Origin: CAJQLB01 sp041392065
GTDB taxonomy: Bacteria > Bacteroidota > Bacteroidia > Flavobacteriales > Flavobacteriaceae
Assembly: GCA_041392065.1 (NCBI GenBank)
Contig: JAWKMU010000003.1
Span: forward strand, 248,001 to 312,000
Reading direction: 5' to 3'
Length of the DNA stretch: 64,000 bases
Each line of letters starts with the position of its first letter. The first letter of the stretch is position 1. The notes under the pieces were generated by a model. That model did not search any database and was not told where the DNA came from. It saw only the letters and a list, made by a program, of their open reading frames with translations. The position numbers were made by a program, and so were the translations under genes. Below are positions 18,394-27,815 of this stretch, in pieces.

Positions 18394-20244
18394 ATGGGAG
18401 AATTAAAAATTATTAAGCTTTCAAAAAAACAGGATAAGTCAAATTATATTCATCACTTAATGAGAGATGTTGAAGCTCTAGATTTTATGATTGAAAATGA
18501 TTTGATTGAAAAAAAACCTATTAGAATTGGTGCTGAGCAGGAATTCTGTTTAGTAAATAACAGTTTTCTACCTAAGAAAAACGCGTTAGAGGTTTTAAAA
18601 GAAATTAACGATGAGCATTTCACAACAGAAATAGGTAATTACAATCTTGAACTAAACTTAGACCCTTTAGAACTTTCGGGTAATTGTTTTTCAGAAATGG
18701 CATTACGCTTAAAACAACACTTAGAGAAAGCCAATGAAGCAGCAGAAAAAAAAGACACCAAAATTGTATTGACAGGAATATTACCAACACTTAGCTTAAA
18801 CGATATTGGTATTGAAAGCATGACACCAATTCAGAGATATGGAGTTTTAAATCAGGCTATAAAAGAAACCAGAAAACAAGATTTTGACATTCACATAAAA
18901 GGTGTTGACGAACTGAATATGAAACACGATTCTGTTATGTTAGAAGGCTGCAACACAAGTTTTCAGGTTCATCTGCAAATTAATCCTGACGATTTTATTG
19001 ATAGCTACAATTGGGCTCAAACCATTTCTGGTCCAATATTAAGCGTTTGTACAAATTCACCATTATTATTCGGAAAAGAACTTTGGAGCGAAACACGAAT
19101 CGCACTGTTTACGCAAAGCGTAGATACCAGAGCAAATTCATTTTTACTAAACGAAAAACAATCGAGAGTAAATTTTGGAAGAGATTGGCTTCAAGGTTCT
19201 ATAACAAATATTTTTAAAGACAATATATCAAGGTTTAGAAGTTTGGTTTCATCAGAATATATAAAAGATAGTTTGGAGATGATATCAAACGGAGAAATAC
19301 CAAAATTAAAAGCGCTTAATCTTCACAATGGTACAGTTTATAGCTGGAACAGGGTTTGTTATGGCGTTGGAAACAATAAACCTCATTTAAGAATAGAAAA
19401 TAGATATATTCCTTCAGGACCCACAATATCTGACGAAATTGCAAATATGATGTTTTGGGTTGGTGTTATGGTTGGAAGACCCAAAAAATATGATAGTATT
19501 CACAAGAAAGTAAATTTTAAAGATGTTAAGTCTAATTTTTTTAATGCTGCTCGTTATGGCATGTCTACACAATTTATTTGGAACAACAAACTCACATCAA
19601 GCCATAAGTTAATTTTAGACGAGCTTTTACCAATGGCACACAAAGGGTTATATAAACTTAAAGTTGATCCCAAAGATGTAGAGCATTATTTAAAAATTAT
19701 AGAAAACAGGGTTAACACAAAAACAGGGTCTGAATGGACTATTACTAGTTATCGAAATTTATTAGAGTCTCACAAGCCGTTTGAAGCAGTTCAAATTTTA
19801 ACATCTAAAATGTACGATAAGCAACAAAAAGACTATCCAATTTCATCATGGAACACAATTCAGCAAGGTGAAACAGCTCAAATAAAACAAGAAGAGTTGG
19901 TGAAGCACAAAATGAATTCAGATATTTTTTCTGTGGACCAAAACGACAGCATCGAACTTGTATTAAACATAATGAAATGGAAAAACATCCACCACATGCC
20001 TGTAATTAATACAGATATGAAATTAATCGGATTGATTACCACGAAAGACGTAAAAAAGTATTTTAAAAATGATGAGCCACTAAAGGAAACAGTAAAATAT
20101 TTTATGACAAAAAACCTAATTACCACAAGCGAATATGAAACTATAGACCAAGCGAGAAGCAAAATGAAAAAGCACAACATTAGTTGTTTGCCAGTTTTAA
20201 GAAACAATAAACTAATAGGAATAATCACTACGAACGATATATAA
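18394..20244 (+). CDS. GCS2-type carboxylate-amine ligase fused to a CBS-domain pair
   Basis: A 616-residue fusion. Residues ~15-400 are a glutamate-cysteine-ligase type 2 (GCS2/YbdK-like) ATP-dependent ligase fold. RIGAEQEFCLV (44-54) carries the metal-binding glutamates, NLELNLDPLELSG (84-96) the second acidic strand, and HLRIENRYIPSGP the C-terminal core. Residues ~507-616 are two CBS motifs (VLNIMKWKNIHHMPVI and KKHNISCLPVL), which in other proteins sense adenine nucleotides. It probably joins an amino acid to a carboxylate under energy control; the substrate is unknown. Its stop is 2 bases from the start of an AstE/AspA-type deacylase, which suggests a make-and-break pair for one amide. 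Confidence 0.85.
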   Translation: MGELKIIKLSKKQDKSNYIHHLMRDVEALDFMIENDLIEKKPIRIGAEQEFCLVNNSFLPKKNALEVLKEINDEHFTTEIGNYNLELNLDPLELSGNCFSEMALRLKQHLEKANEAAEKKDTKIVLTGILPTLSLNDIGIESMTPIQRYGVLNQAIKETRKQDFDIHIKGVDELNMKHDSVMLEGCNTSFQVHLQINPDDFIDSYNWAQTISGPILSVCTNSPLLFGKELWSETRIALFTQSVDTRANSFLLNEKQSRVNFGRDWLQGSITNIFKDNISRFRSLVSSEYIKDSLEMISNGEIPKLKALNLHNGTVYSWNRVCYGVGNNKPHLRIENRYIPSGPTISDEIANMMFWVGVMVGRPKKYDSIHKKVNFKDVKSNFFNAARYGMSTQFIWNNKLTSSHKLILDELLPMAHKGLYKLKVDPKDVEHYLKIIENRVNTKTGSEWTITSYRNLLESHKPFEAVQILTSKMYDKQQKDYPISSWNTIQQGETAQIKQEELVKHKMNSDIFSVDQNDSIELVLNIMKWKNIHHMPVINTDMKLIGLITTKDVKKYFKNDEPLKETVKYFMTKNLITTSEYETIDQARSKMKKHNISCLPVLRNNKLIGIITTNDI

Positions 20245-20246
20245 AC

Positions 20247-21431
20247 ATGGTTGACGTTTTTAGCAAGGCAATTAAAAAATCAGTTTCAATTAACAGAATT
20301 CTTTTTAAAATAAAAGGTGAAAAAAACAAAGGTTCAACTGTTGTGTTTTTTGCTGGAATTCACGGAAATGAACCTGCTGGAATCTTCGCACTTGAAGCAG
20401 TGCTTGGTAAATTGAACCATAAAAATGTAAAAGGAAATATTTACGCCATCTCAGGAAATTTAAAAGCCATAAAAGAAGGTAAGCGATATATAAACAAAGA
20501 CTTAAACCGACTTTGGACCCAAAAAGACATTGATAGTTTATTGCAATCTCATAGCCTAGTTTCAGAGCACCAAGAACAACTTGAAATTTACAATTTAATT
20601 CACGAAATTTTATCTGATAATCAAGGACCTTTTTATTTTATAGATTTACACACAACCTCAAGCAAGACTTTACCGTTTATTACCATAAATGACGCTATTA
20701 TTAACCGAAAATTTTCAGAACAATTTCCAGTTCCAATTGTGTTAGGTATTGAAGAGTATTTACAAGGACCATTATTGAGTTATATAAATACATTAGGTTA
20801 TGTGTCTTTGGGTTTTGAATCTGGACAACACAATAGCAAAAGCTCAATTTCAAATAGTATTGCTTTTATAAATTTAGTGCTAAAACAAACCAACATTGTT
20901 TCAAATATTGATAACAACGAGCATTTTAAAACGCTGAAAAAATCTGCTTATAATGTGGATAGTTTTTTTGAAATAGCCTATTTACATCGAATAGAGGACT
21001 CTGATAATTTTGACATGCTGCCTGCTTTTAAAAGTTTTGAAAGAATTAAAAAAGGCGAGCTCATAGCAAAACATAACAATAAGGAGATTACAGCAACACA
21101 CACAGGACGAATTTTTATGCCTTTATATCAAAAAAGCGGCAATGAAGGGTTTTTTATCATCAAAAAAACTCCAAAATTCTTCCTTAAGCTTTCTTTTTTT
21201 CTAAGACACATAAAAGCTGACAGACTCTTTGTAATGATGCCAGGAATTTCTTGGCACAGCAAAGAAAAAGGTGTGCTAAAAGTAAACCTTAAAATTGCAA
21301 AATATTACGCTAAATCTGTTTTTCATTTGCTTGGTTACAGGAGCAGAGAAATAGATCAAAACCAACTTTTTGTGATCAACAGAGAGCATGTTTCTAAAAC
21401 TAAAGACTATGTAAAAGAACCTTGGTTTTAA
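20247..21431 (+). CDS. Succinylglutamate desuccinylase/aspartoacylase-family hydrolase
   Basis: A 394-residue zinc-dependent amide hydrolase of the M14-like AstE/AspA group. Zinc ligands are seen in FFAGIHGNE (H39, E42) and FIDLHTTS (H136). NKDLNRLW (83-90) is the substrate-carboxylate motif, and LGFESGQH has the general-base glutamate at 191. The C-terminal ~150 residues form the extra beta domain of the family. It is too long and out of context for arginine-catabolic AstE. Translational linkage to the GCS2-CBS ligase (2-base gap) suggests it cleaves that ligase's product or a related amide. Its TAA overlaps the M1 peptidase stop within a TTAA. Confidence 0.86.
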   Translation: MVDVFSKAIKKSVSINRILFKIKGEKNKGSTVVFFAGIHGNEPAGIFALEAVLGKLNHKNVKGNIYAISGNLKAIKEGKRYINKDLNRLWTQKDIDSLLQSHSLVSEHQEQLEIYNLIHEILSDNQGPFYFIDLHTTSSKTLPFITINDAIINRKFSEQFPVPIVLGIEEYLQGPLLSYINTLGYVSLGFESGQHNSKSSISNSIAFINLVLKQTNIVSNIDNNEHFKTLKKSAYNVDSFFEIAYLHRIEDSDNFDMLPAFKSFERIKKGELIAKHNNKEITATHTGRIFMPLYQKSGNEGFFIIKKTPKFFLKLSFFLRHIKADRLFVMMPGISWHSKEKGVLKVNLKIAKYYAKSVFHLLGYRSREIDQNQLFVINREHVSKTKDYVKEPWF

Positions 21432-23338
21432 TCGTTTTTAGTTTTACTTTCTTCTTTGGTAATTTCAAAGCTTATAATATTGTTGGTATTATCTATATCT
21501 GCCATTCTACCCTTTGGGTCAATAGCAATGCTTTTAATTTTGCTTTTTTCAGCATTCAAACCAAAACCAAACGTATTGTTAGCCCATGACCAATCTGGCA
21601 AAACCTTTACAGAATCTGGAGTAGGTTTTTCTCCTCTCATCATTTCCAATGGAATATAAAAATCCTGAGACGTTCCATCAAGATACTCAACCCTTAAGTC
21701 AATAGGCATTGGCATCAAGCCTTTTCGCTCTAAAGTAATAGTAGTCATTTTATCATCAGCTTCAACCGATTTAATACCATAATCTATTGTGTTTGTGGTT
21801 TGAGCAAAATCCATTAAGTACCAATCTAACTCTAAGCCTGAAACTTTTTCAGCAGACCGAATAATATCATTAGGTACAGGATGCTTGAATGCGAAATCAT
21901 TAAAATATTTTTTTAATGTAGCTTTTAAGTTGTCTTCACCAATTACATAACCTAATTGAGCTAAAAATACAGCACCTTTACTGTAGGCAGATGTACCATA
22001 GGCTCTATTAATATTGTATCTATCTGCATGTGTTGTAAGAGGTTGTTCGTAGCCCGAAGTTGCCAAACCAATATAACCCATATAAGAGCCAGCGCTTGGG
22101 TTGTCTTGGTTTCGTTCCATAACTTCATTTGAAGCTTGTGCGCTAATATAGCTTGTAAAGCCCTCGTCCATCCATTCGTGTTTGCTCTCATTGGTTGCCA
22201 ACAAGAATTGAAACCAGGTGTGAGCCATTTCATGCGAAGTAACACCAATTAAGCTATTTAAACTTCTTCCTCCAGTAATTAAGGTACACATAGCATATTC
22301 CATACCTCCATCTCCTCCTTGAATCACTGAGTATTGTTTGTAAGGATATTTACCAACATTTTCACTAAAGTACTGCATTAGTTTTACTGTAGTTGGCTGA
22401 AGCTTCTTCCAATTATCTATACTTTCAGCATCCATGTTGCTTTTATAAAAAAAGTGAAGCATTGGTCCATCAGGAACCTGAACGCTATCATGAATATATT
22501 CTGGATCTGCCGCCCAAGTAAAGTCGTGTACCATTGGTGCTTTAAAATGCCATGTCAACTTATCACCTTTAGGTTTTATTGATTTTAAACCTTTTGGACC
22601 ATAACCATGACCTATTTCTTCAGGATTTTGAAGATAGCCAGTTCCACCAATAGTGTAGTTTTTATCAATTGTTATTTTAACATCAAAATCTCCCCAAACG
22701 CCATGAAACTCTCTTGCGATATAAGAATCAGCATGCCAACCTTCAAAATCATATTCTGCCATTTTTGGATACCATTGAGCCATTGATAGCGCAATACCTT
22801 CTTTGCTATTTCTACCATTTCTTCTAATTTGTAAAGGCACCTGAGCATCAAAAGCCATGTCAAAAGTAGTTTTTGCTCCTGGTTGAATTGGGTTAGCTAA
22901 TGTGACTTCTAAAACCGTATCAACTACATCATATTTTAAAGCTACACCATCTTGAGTTAATGATCTTACTTTAATGTACCCAATTTCACTTGGTTTTAAC
23001 TTGCTAATTCTACTTTCGTATATTGGGTTTTCCTTAGTTCCTATATTGTTTACCATTCTACCATCAGGATCTGCAATATTTTGCAATCGCATATCCATAT
23101 TACTTCCAGGCTGAAATGCATTCATATACAAGTGATAATAAACTTTGGTAAGCACATCAGGAGAGTTGTTGGTATACACTAATTTTTGCGTTCCTTGATA
23201 TTGAAAGGTTTCAACATTCATGTCAATGTCCATGGTATAATCAACATGTTGTTGCCAATAACCAGAATTTTGCGCATTTAAGACAATGCTAATAAATGCA
23301 AATGCGATTAGAGTAATTTTTAATGGTAGTGTATTCAT
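21428..23338 (-). CDS. M1-family zinc metallopeptidase, exported
   Basis: A 636-residue aminopeptidase-like protein with a signal peptide ending near VLNAQ. GGMEY (344-348) is the exopeptidase motif, and HEMAH (369-373) with E392 eighteen residues later forms the zinc site. The N-terminal ~280 residues are the M1 beta-saddle. A final beta-rich part carries residues such as IAIDPKGRMADID. It lies 11 bases downstream of the S8 protease gene and is probably cotranscribed with it for extracytoplasmic peptide degradation. Confidence 0.92.
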   Translation of the reverse strand: MNTLPLKITLIAFAFISIVLNAQNSGYWQQHVDYTMDIDMNVETFQYQGTQKLVYTNNSPDVLTKVYYHLYMNAFQPGSNMDMRLQNIADPDGRMVNNIGTKENPIYESRISKLKPSEIGYIKVRSLTQDGVALKYDVVDTVLEVTLANPIQPGAKTTFDMAFDAQVPLQIRRNGRNSKEGIALSMAQWYPKMAEYDFEGWHADSYIAREFHGVWGDFDVKITIDKNYTIGGTGYLQNPEEIGHGYGPKGLKSIKPKGDKLTWHFKAPMVHDFTWAADPEYIHDSVQVPDGPMLHFFYKSNMDAESIDNWKKLQPTTVKLMQYFSENVGKYPYKQYSVIQGGDGGMEYAMCTLITGGRSLNSLIGVTSHEMAHTWFQFLLATNESKHEWMDEGFTSYISAQASNEVMERNQDNPSAGSYMGYIGLATSGYEQPLTTHADRYNINRAYGTSAYSKGAVFLAQLGYVIGEDNLKATLKKYFNDFAFKHPVPNDIIRSAEKVSGLELDWYLMDFAQTTNTIDYGIKSVEADDKMTTITLERKGLMPMPIDLRVEYLDGTSQDFYIPLEMMRGEKPTPDSVKVLPDWSWANNTFGFGLNAEKSKIKSIAIDPKGRMADIDNTNNIISFEITKEESKTKND

Positions 23339-23349
23339 TCGAAAAAAAA

Positions 23350-24963
23350 TTAGTTAGATATTTTACTTGCCATAATTAAGGCGTTGTATGCGTTTACAAG
23401 TTTTGAAGACCTTGAAAGGTTAGCAAATGGTTCAACTGTATTGGCATTTTCACCAACAGTAACTTTTGCTTTTAAAGGCAATCCAGAATCCATGATAACT
23501 TGTTTTACTTGAGCAGCAGTAAGCTTTGGATAATATGACCTAATCAAAGCCGCAATTCCTGCAACTCCTGGAGCAGCCATTGAGGTTCCACCTTCAGATT
23601 TATAAGTATTATTAGGATAAGTTGAATAAATCTTTGATCCAGGAGCAAAAACATCAACCGAGTTTTTACCATAATTGGAATAGCTTGCCACCAAACTAGA
23701 ACCATATTTTGGTTCTGTTGCTCCAACAGAAATAAAATTATTTACAAACTCTACACCATTTTCTTGGTCAGTTGGAAAATTAGGTTTGTTATCAAGATTC
23801 AAGGATTCATTTCCAGCTCCATGTACTAGTAATACGTCTTTTGTTTCAGCATATTTTATGGCGTCTTTTACCCATTCACTATGAGGTGAGTAGTATTTAC
23901 CAAAACTCATGTTTATAATTTTTGCACCATTATTTGCTGCATAACGTATAGCTAAAGCAATATCCTTATCATATTCATCTGCATTTGAAACAGCTCTTAT
24001 GGGCATAATTAACACATTGTTTGCAACTCCATTTACGCCTTTTTGATTATTTCTTTCTGCGGCAATAATTCCAGCAACATGTGTTCCATGACTTTCTCCT
24101 TTATCTCTAGGTTTCACATTTCCATTTCCGTAGTTTCTATCATTAATATCATCAGGATTATCACCAACGATCTTTCTTCCGTTAAAGTTTTTGTTTAAGG
24201 CATAATCCAACAAGTCATTAATGCTTTTTAAATTGTCTTTGAAAGCATCAATTGCCTCAGGAGCAGTATCGAAACCATTATCGAAAACCAACACATTAAG
24301 AGCATAAATGCTTTGTTGAAGTTTTTTATCTTCAGTTTTTATTGTTATTAAATCTTTTTGCTGGTAATTTTCTCTATTTAAATGCTCTGAAATGGTATTA
24401 TGAGCATCTTCCATGACAGGAATAATTTCTACATATTGAGATTTTAAGTTGGTGTATTCAGATACCTTTTTTTGGTACTCAGCTTCAGCTTCAGCATATC
24501 GAGGATGGTTTTTGTTGCCACTTGCCAAAAGTCTTACATATTCTAATTGTTCTTGATAGGCTTCTCCTAGAAAATTCCAACCATGAACATCATCTATATA
24601 GCCATTGTTGTCATCGTCTTTATTGTTGTTGGGAATCTCTTTTTTATTGGTCCATATAACATCATCTAAATCTTCATGATCAATATCAATTCCAGAATCT
24701 ATCACAGCAACTATTATTTGTGTTCCTTTTTTATTTTTAATAAGTTCGTCATAAGCCTTGTTAACGCTCATTCCAGGGATTGTATCAGACACAAAATCCA
24801 GATGTCCCCAAACTTTTTCTTCGCTTTCTGTTAAGTCATTAAACTTTAAGGGCGTGTTGTCAATATTCTCAATAGGTGTTGAGACCAATTTTGTGCTACC
24901 ACAGCTTGTAAGTACTAATACGAGAAGGGTTAAAAAAAATAATTTCTTGTGTAAGAATTTCAT
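23350..24963 (-). CDS. S8 subtilisin-family protease, lipoprotein
   Basis: 537 residues. The N-terminus has a lipobox (LVLTSC, Cys21), predicting a lipid-anchored protease. The catalytic triad is D89 (AVIDSG), H292 (SHGTHVAG) and S461 (GGTSMAAPG), with N385 (GAGNES) in the oxyanion hole. The spacing between D89 and H292 is about 200 residues, much longer than in classical subtilisins. It contains a charged helical insertion (roughly 130-260), a layout I believe recurs in flavobacterial S8 enzymes. It begins 13 bases after the MBL hydrolase stop and precedes the M1 peptidase. Confidence 0.93.
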   Translation of the reverse strand: MKFLHKKLFFLTLLVLVLTSCGSTKLVSTPIENIDNTPLKFNDLTESEEKVWGHLDFVSDTIPGMSVNKAYDELIKNKKGTQIIVAVIDSGIDIDHEDLDDVIWTNKKEIPNNNKDDDNNGYIDDVHGWNFLGEAYQEQLEYVRLLASGNKNHPRYAEAEAEYQKKVSEYTNLKSQYVEIIPVMEDAHNTISEHLNRENYQQKDLITIKTEDKKLQQSIYALNVLVFDNGFDTAPEAIDAFKDNLKSINDLLDYALNKNFNGRKIVGDNPDDINDRNYGNGNVKPRDKGESHGTHVAGIIAAERNNQKGVNGVANNVLIMPIRAVSNADEYDKDIALAIRYAANNGAKIINMSFGKYYSPHSEWVKDAIKYAETKDVLLVHGAGNESLNLDNKPNFPTDQENGVEFVNNFISVGATEPKYGSSLVASYSNYGKNSVDVFAPGSKIYSTYPNNTYKSEGGTSMAAPGVAGIAALIRSYYPKLTAAQVKQVIMDSGLPLKAKVTVGENANTVEPFANLSRSSKLVNAYNALIMASKISN

Positions 24964-24976
24964 AGATTAAGTTAAA

Positions 24977-25834
24977 TTAAAATAATTGTTCAGGTGTAAA
25001 AATTTCATTGAGTCTAACTCCTTTTTCTGAGTGTTTTACTGTTATGATTGGGTTATGGGCATCGTGCTCTAAAAATAAATAATAATTATTATCCGCAGCA
25101 AGATTTAAAAAACGTTCTTTTTCATCTAAGGTTAACAATGGTCTGGTGTCATAACCCATTACAAAAGGTATTGGCAAATGACCAGCCGTTGGAAGCAAAT
25201 CTGCCATAAAACAGATCGTTTTGTTTTTATACCGAATCATCGGAATCATTTGTTTGTCAGTGTGTCCATTGGCAAAAAAAACATCAAAACCCAACTCCGA
25301 ATCCTTTAAAATATCTTTTTCAGAAATTGATATAAATTTAAGCTGACCACTCTCCTGCATTGGCAAAATATTTTCTTTTAAAAATGACGCTTTTTCTCGA
25401 TTATTGGGTTGAGTAGCCCATTTCCAATGGTCTTTATTGCTCCAAAACGTTGCATTTTTAAAAACAGGCTCATAACCAGTTCGGTCTTTGTTCCATTGTA
25501 TACTTCCTCCACAATGATCAAAATGGAGATGGGTCATAAACACGTCAGTCACGTCATCACGATGAAAACCGTATTTAGCTAACGAACCTTCAATAGTATC
25601 ATTTCCCCAAAGATAATAGTAACCAAAAAACTTATCGCTTTGCTTATTTCCCATTCCTGTATCGATTAAAATTAATCGGTTTTCATCTTCAATTAGCAAA
25701 CAACGTGCCGCAATATCTATCATGTTATTGTTGTCTGCAGGATTTGTTCTATGCCATAAAGATTTAGGGACAACGCCAAACATAGCGCCACCATCCAGCT
25801 TAAAGTTTCCAGCGTTTATAGGGTACAATTTCAT
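24977..25834 (-). CDS. Metallo-beta-lactamase-fold hydrolase
   Basis: 285 residues. THLHFDHCGG is the HxHxDH zinc motif, with further ligands in FANGHTDKQ and LEHDAHNP. Family members include lactonases, glyoxalase-like and N-acyl-homoserine-lactone hydrolases; the substrate cannot be assigned. No signal peptide is seen, so it is probably cytoplasmic. The ATG at 25834 (MKLYPINAG) is preferred over one 18 bases upstream because conserved text begins there. It is the first gene of a likely operon with the S8 and M1 peptidases (gaps of 13 and 11 bases). Confidence 0.85.
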   Translation of the reverse strand: MKLYPINAGNFKLDGGAMFGVVPKSLWHRTNPADNNNMIDIAARCLLIEDENRLILIDTGMGNKQSDKFFGYYYLWGNDTIEGSLAKYGFHRDDVTDVFMTHLHFDHCGGSIQWNKDRTGYEPVFKNATFWSNKDHWKWATQPNNREKASFLKENILPMQESGQLKFISISEKDILKDSELGFDVFFANGHTDKQMIPMIRYKNKTICFMADLLPTAGHLPIPFVMGYDTRPLLTLDEKERFLNLAADNNYYLFLEHDAHNPIITVKHSEKGVRLNEIFTPEQLF

Positions 25835-25947
25835 AGTCTTGCAAAATAACAAAATAGGAAGAATAACGCGAAAAAGTTAAGATTTTATTGTGATTCGTTA
25901 TAAAAGAATATTTATTCTTAATAAATTTACTCGTTTAAAAATAATGT

Positions 25948-27774
25948 ATGTTAGAATTAGCAGGAATTATCATTTTAGGAATTTTAGCACAATGGGTTGC
26001 TTGGCGATTTAAAATTCCTGCAATTTTACCTCTTATACTTATTGGATTATTAGTTGGGCCAATTGCTGCAGAATACCTAACTGATGATGGTTCTAAATGG
26101 ATTGAACCCATTTGGAATGGTGAAAAAGGACTCTTTCCAGGAGAGGGTTTGTATTATTTTGTATCATTAGCTATTAGCATTATTTTATTTGAAGGAGGCC
26201 TAACACTCAAGCGATCAGAAATAAAAAACGTTGGTCCTGTAATTACCAAACTTATTACCCTTGGGTCTGCTATCACATTTTTCGCAGCAGGTATTTTAGC
26301 GCATTTTATATTTAAACTAAGTTGGGAAATTTCTTTTTTATTTTCGGCTTTAATAATAGTTACAGGCCCAACAGTAATAACACCAATTCTTAGAAATATT
26401 CCATTAAAAAAAGACGTGTCTGCAGTTTTAAAATGGGAAGGCATACTTATTGACCCTATTGGAGCCTTAGTGGCTGTATTAGTTTTTGAGTTTATAAGTG
26501 TTGGAGGAGACAGAGGTTTTACTAAAACAGCACTTATGGAGTTTGGAAAGATTATTCTTTTTGGAACAACCTTTGGCTTCACGTTTGCTCACGCCTTAGC
26601 TTTTGCTATCAATAAAAAACTAATACCTCATTATTTGCTTAATGTTGTTTCACTTTCTACAGTATTATTAGTTTTTGTAGAATCTGAAATTTTTGCACAT
26701 GAATCAGGACTTTTGGCTGTGGTTGTTATGGGAATGGTTTTAGGTAATGGAAAATTAGAAAACATAAAGGAACTTCTATACTTTAAAGAATCTTTAAGTG
26801 TACTCTTAATATCAATTCTTTTTATTTTATTGGCTGCCAATATAAATATTGAAGACATGATGCTTCTCTATAATTGGAAAACAGCAGCTTTATTTGGAGC
26901 TGTGGTATTTTTTGTTAGGCCATTAGCAGTGTTTTTAAGTACCACAAACTCAAACTTAAAGTTTAATGAAAAACTTTTTATTAGTTGGGTTGGTCCAAGA
27001 GGAATTGTTGCTGCTGGAATTGCATCTTTATTTGGAAGCAAGCTTATAAAAGAAGGTGTTGTAGGAGCAGAGTATATAACACCTTTGGTGTTTATGATAG
27101 TTTTAGGAACAGTGTTGTTAAACGCAACTACAGCACGATTATTTGCCAAAATGGTAGGTGTGTTTTTAAAGAAATCCGAAGGAATTCTTATCATTGGCGC
27201 CTCAAAAGTATCAAGGCTTTTGGGTCAATATTTAGAGGATAATAGTCGACACGTTGTACTAATTGACAGTAATCAAAGCAATATTAAAAAGGCAAATGAA
27301 CTTGGTCTTGAGGCTTTTGACACTAATATCTACTCAGAAACACTAACTGACAACATTGAACTAAACGATGTTGGGTACCTAATGGCTTTAACAGGAAATT
27401 CTGATATTAATAAATATGCTATAAATAAATTCTCAGAACAGTTTGGGGAAAACGGCTCGTTTAGACTAATCTCTAAGGAAGAAATAATGGATGCGGAAAA
27501 TAATCCGAAAGAAGGGTTATTTAGTCAAACAGATGATTTTAACTCACTTAATGAGTTAACAAGCAAATATCCTACAATACACGAAATAGCCATTAAAGAC
27601 AAAGAAAATTTTTCTGAACTAATAGAAATTACCCAAAAAGATAAAGACATAATCCCATTATTTATTAAAGATGAAAAGGGTGAACTACACATCATAACAT
27701 CTCAAAACAGCATCAACTCAGAAATTTCTAAAGGAAGTAAGTTGGTTTATCTTGGGAAACCTATTAAGAGGTAA
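25948..27774 (+). CDS. CPA-type cation:proton antiporter with C-terminal TrkA-N domain
   Basis: 608 residues. The first ~400 form an Na+/H+ exchanger domain with about 12 helices. GPTVITPILR near residue 132 and WEGILIDPIGALVAVLVFEF near residue 155 carry the conserved acidic ion-binding region. From ~412, GILIIGASKVSRLLGQYLED and VVLIDSNQSNIKKA form a Rossmann TrkA-N nucleotide-sensing domain. It would exchange Na+ or K+ for protons across the inner membrane, which suits a marine cell. It is followed by a hairpin shared with the convergent gene. Confidence 0.9.
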   Translation: MLELAGIIILGILAQWVAWRFKIPAILPLILIGLLVGPIAAEYLTDDGSKWIEPIWNGEKGLFPGEGLYYFVSLAISIILFEGGLTLKRSEIKNVGPVITKLITLGSAITFFAAGILAHFIFKLSWEISFLFSALIIVTGPTVITPILRNIPLKKDVSAVLKWEGILIDPIGALVAVLVFEFISVGGDRGFTKTALMEFGKIILFGTTFGFTFAHALAFAINKKLIPHYLLNVVSLSTVLLVFVESEIFAHESGLLAVVVMGMVLGNGKLENIKELLYFKESLSVLLISILFILLAANINIEDMMLLYNWKTAALFGAVVFFVRPLAVFLSTTNSNLKFNEKLFISWVGPRGIVAAGIASLFGSKLIKEGVVGAEYITPLVFMIVLGTVLLNATTARLFAKMVGVFLKKSEGILIIGASKVSRLLGQYLEDNSRHVVLIDSNQSNIKKANELGLEAFDTNIYSETLTDNIELNDVGYLMALTGNSDINKYAINKFSEQFGENGSFRLISKEEIMDAENNPKEGLFSQTDDFNSLNELTSKYPTIHEIAIKDKENFSELIEITQKDKDIIPLFIKDEKGELHIITSQNSINSEISKGSKLVYLGKPIKR

Positions 27775-27810
27775 AATATGAGGCCCTTGGTTATAAAGCG
27801 CCTCATATTT
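27774..27810. terminator. Hairpin between antiporter and convergent unknown gene
   Basis: AAATATGAGGC (27774-27784) and GCCTCATATTT (27800-27810) form an 11-bp stem that could end transcription from both sides. The T tract is weak. Confidence 0.65.
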
Positions 27811-27815
27811 GAATT

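Noticed and set aside
26154..27194. Long minus-strand frames opposite the antiporter gene
   Set aside because: They are shadows of the plus-strand gene, with low-complexity Ser/Thr/Asn/Ile text and no start context.
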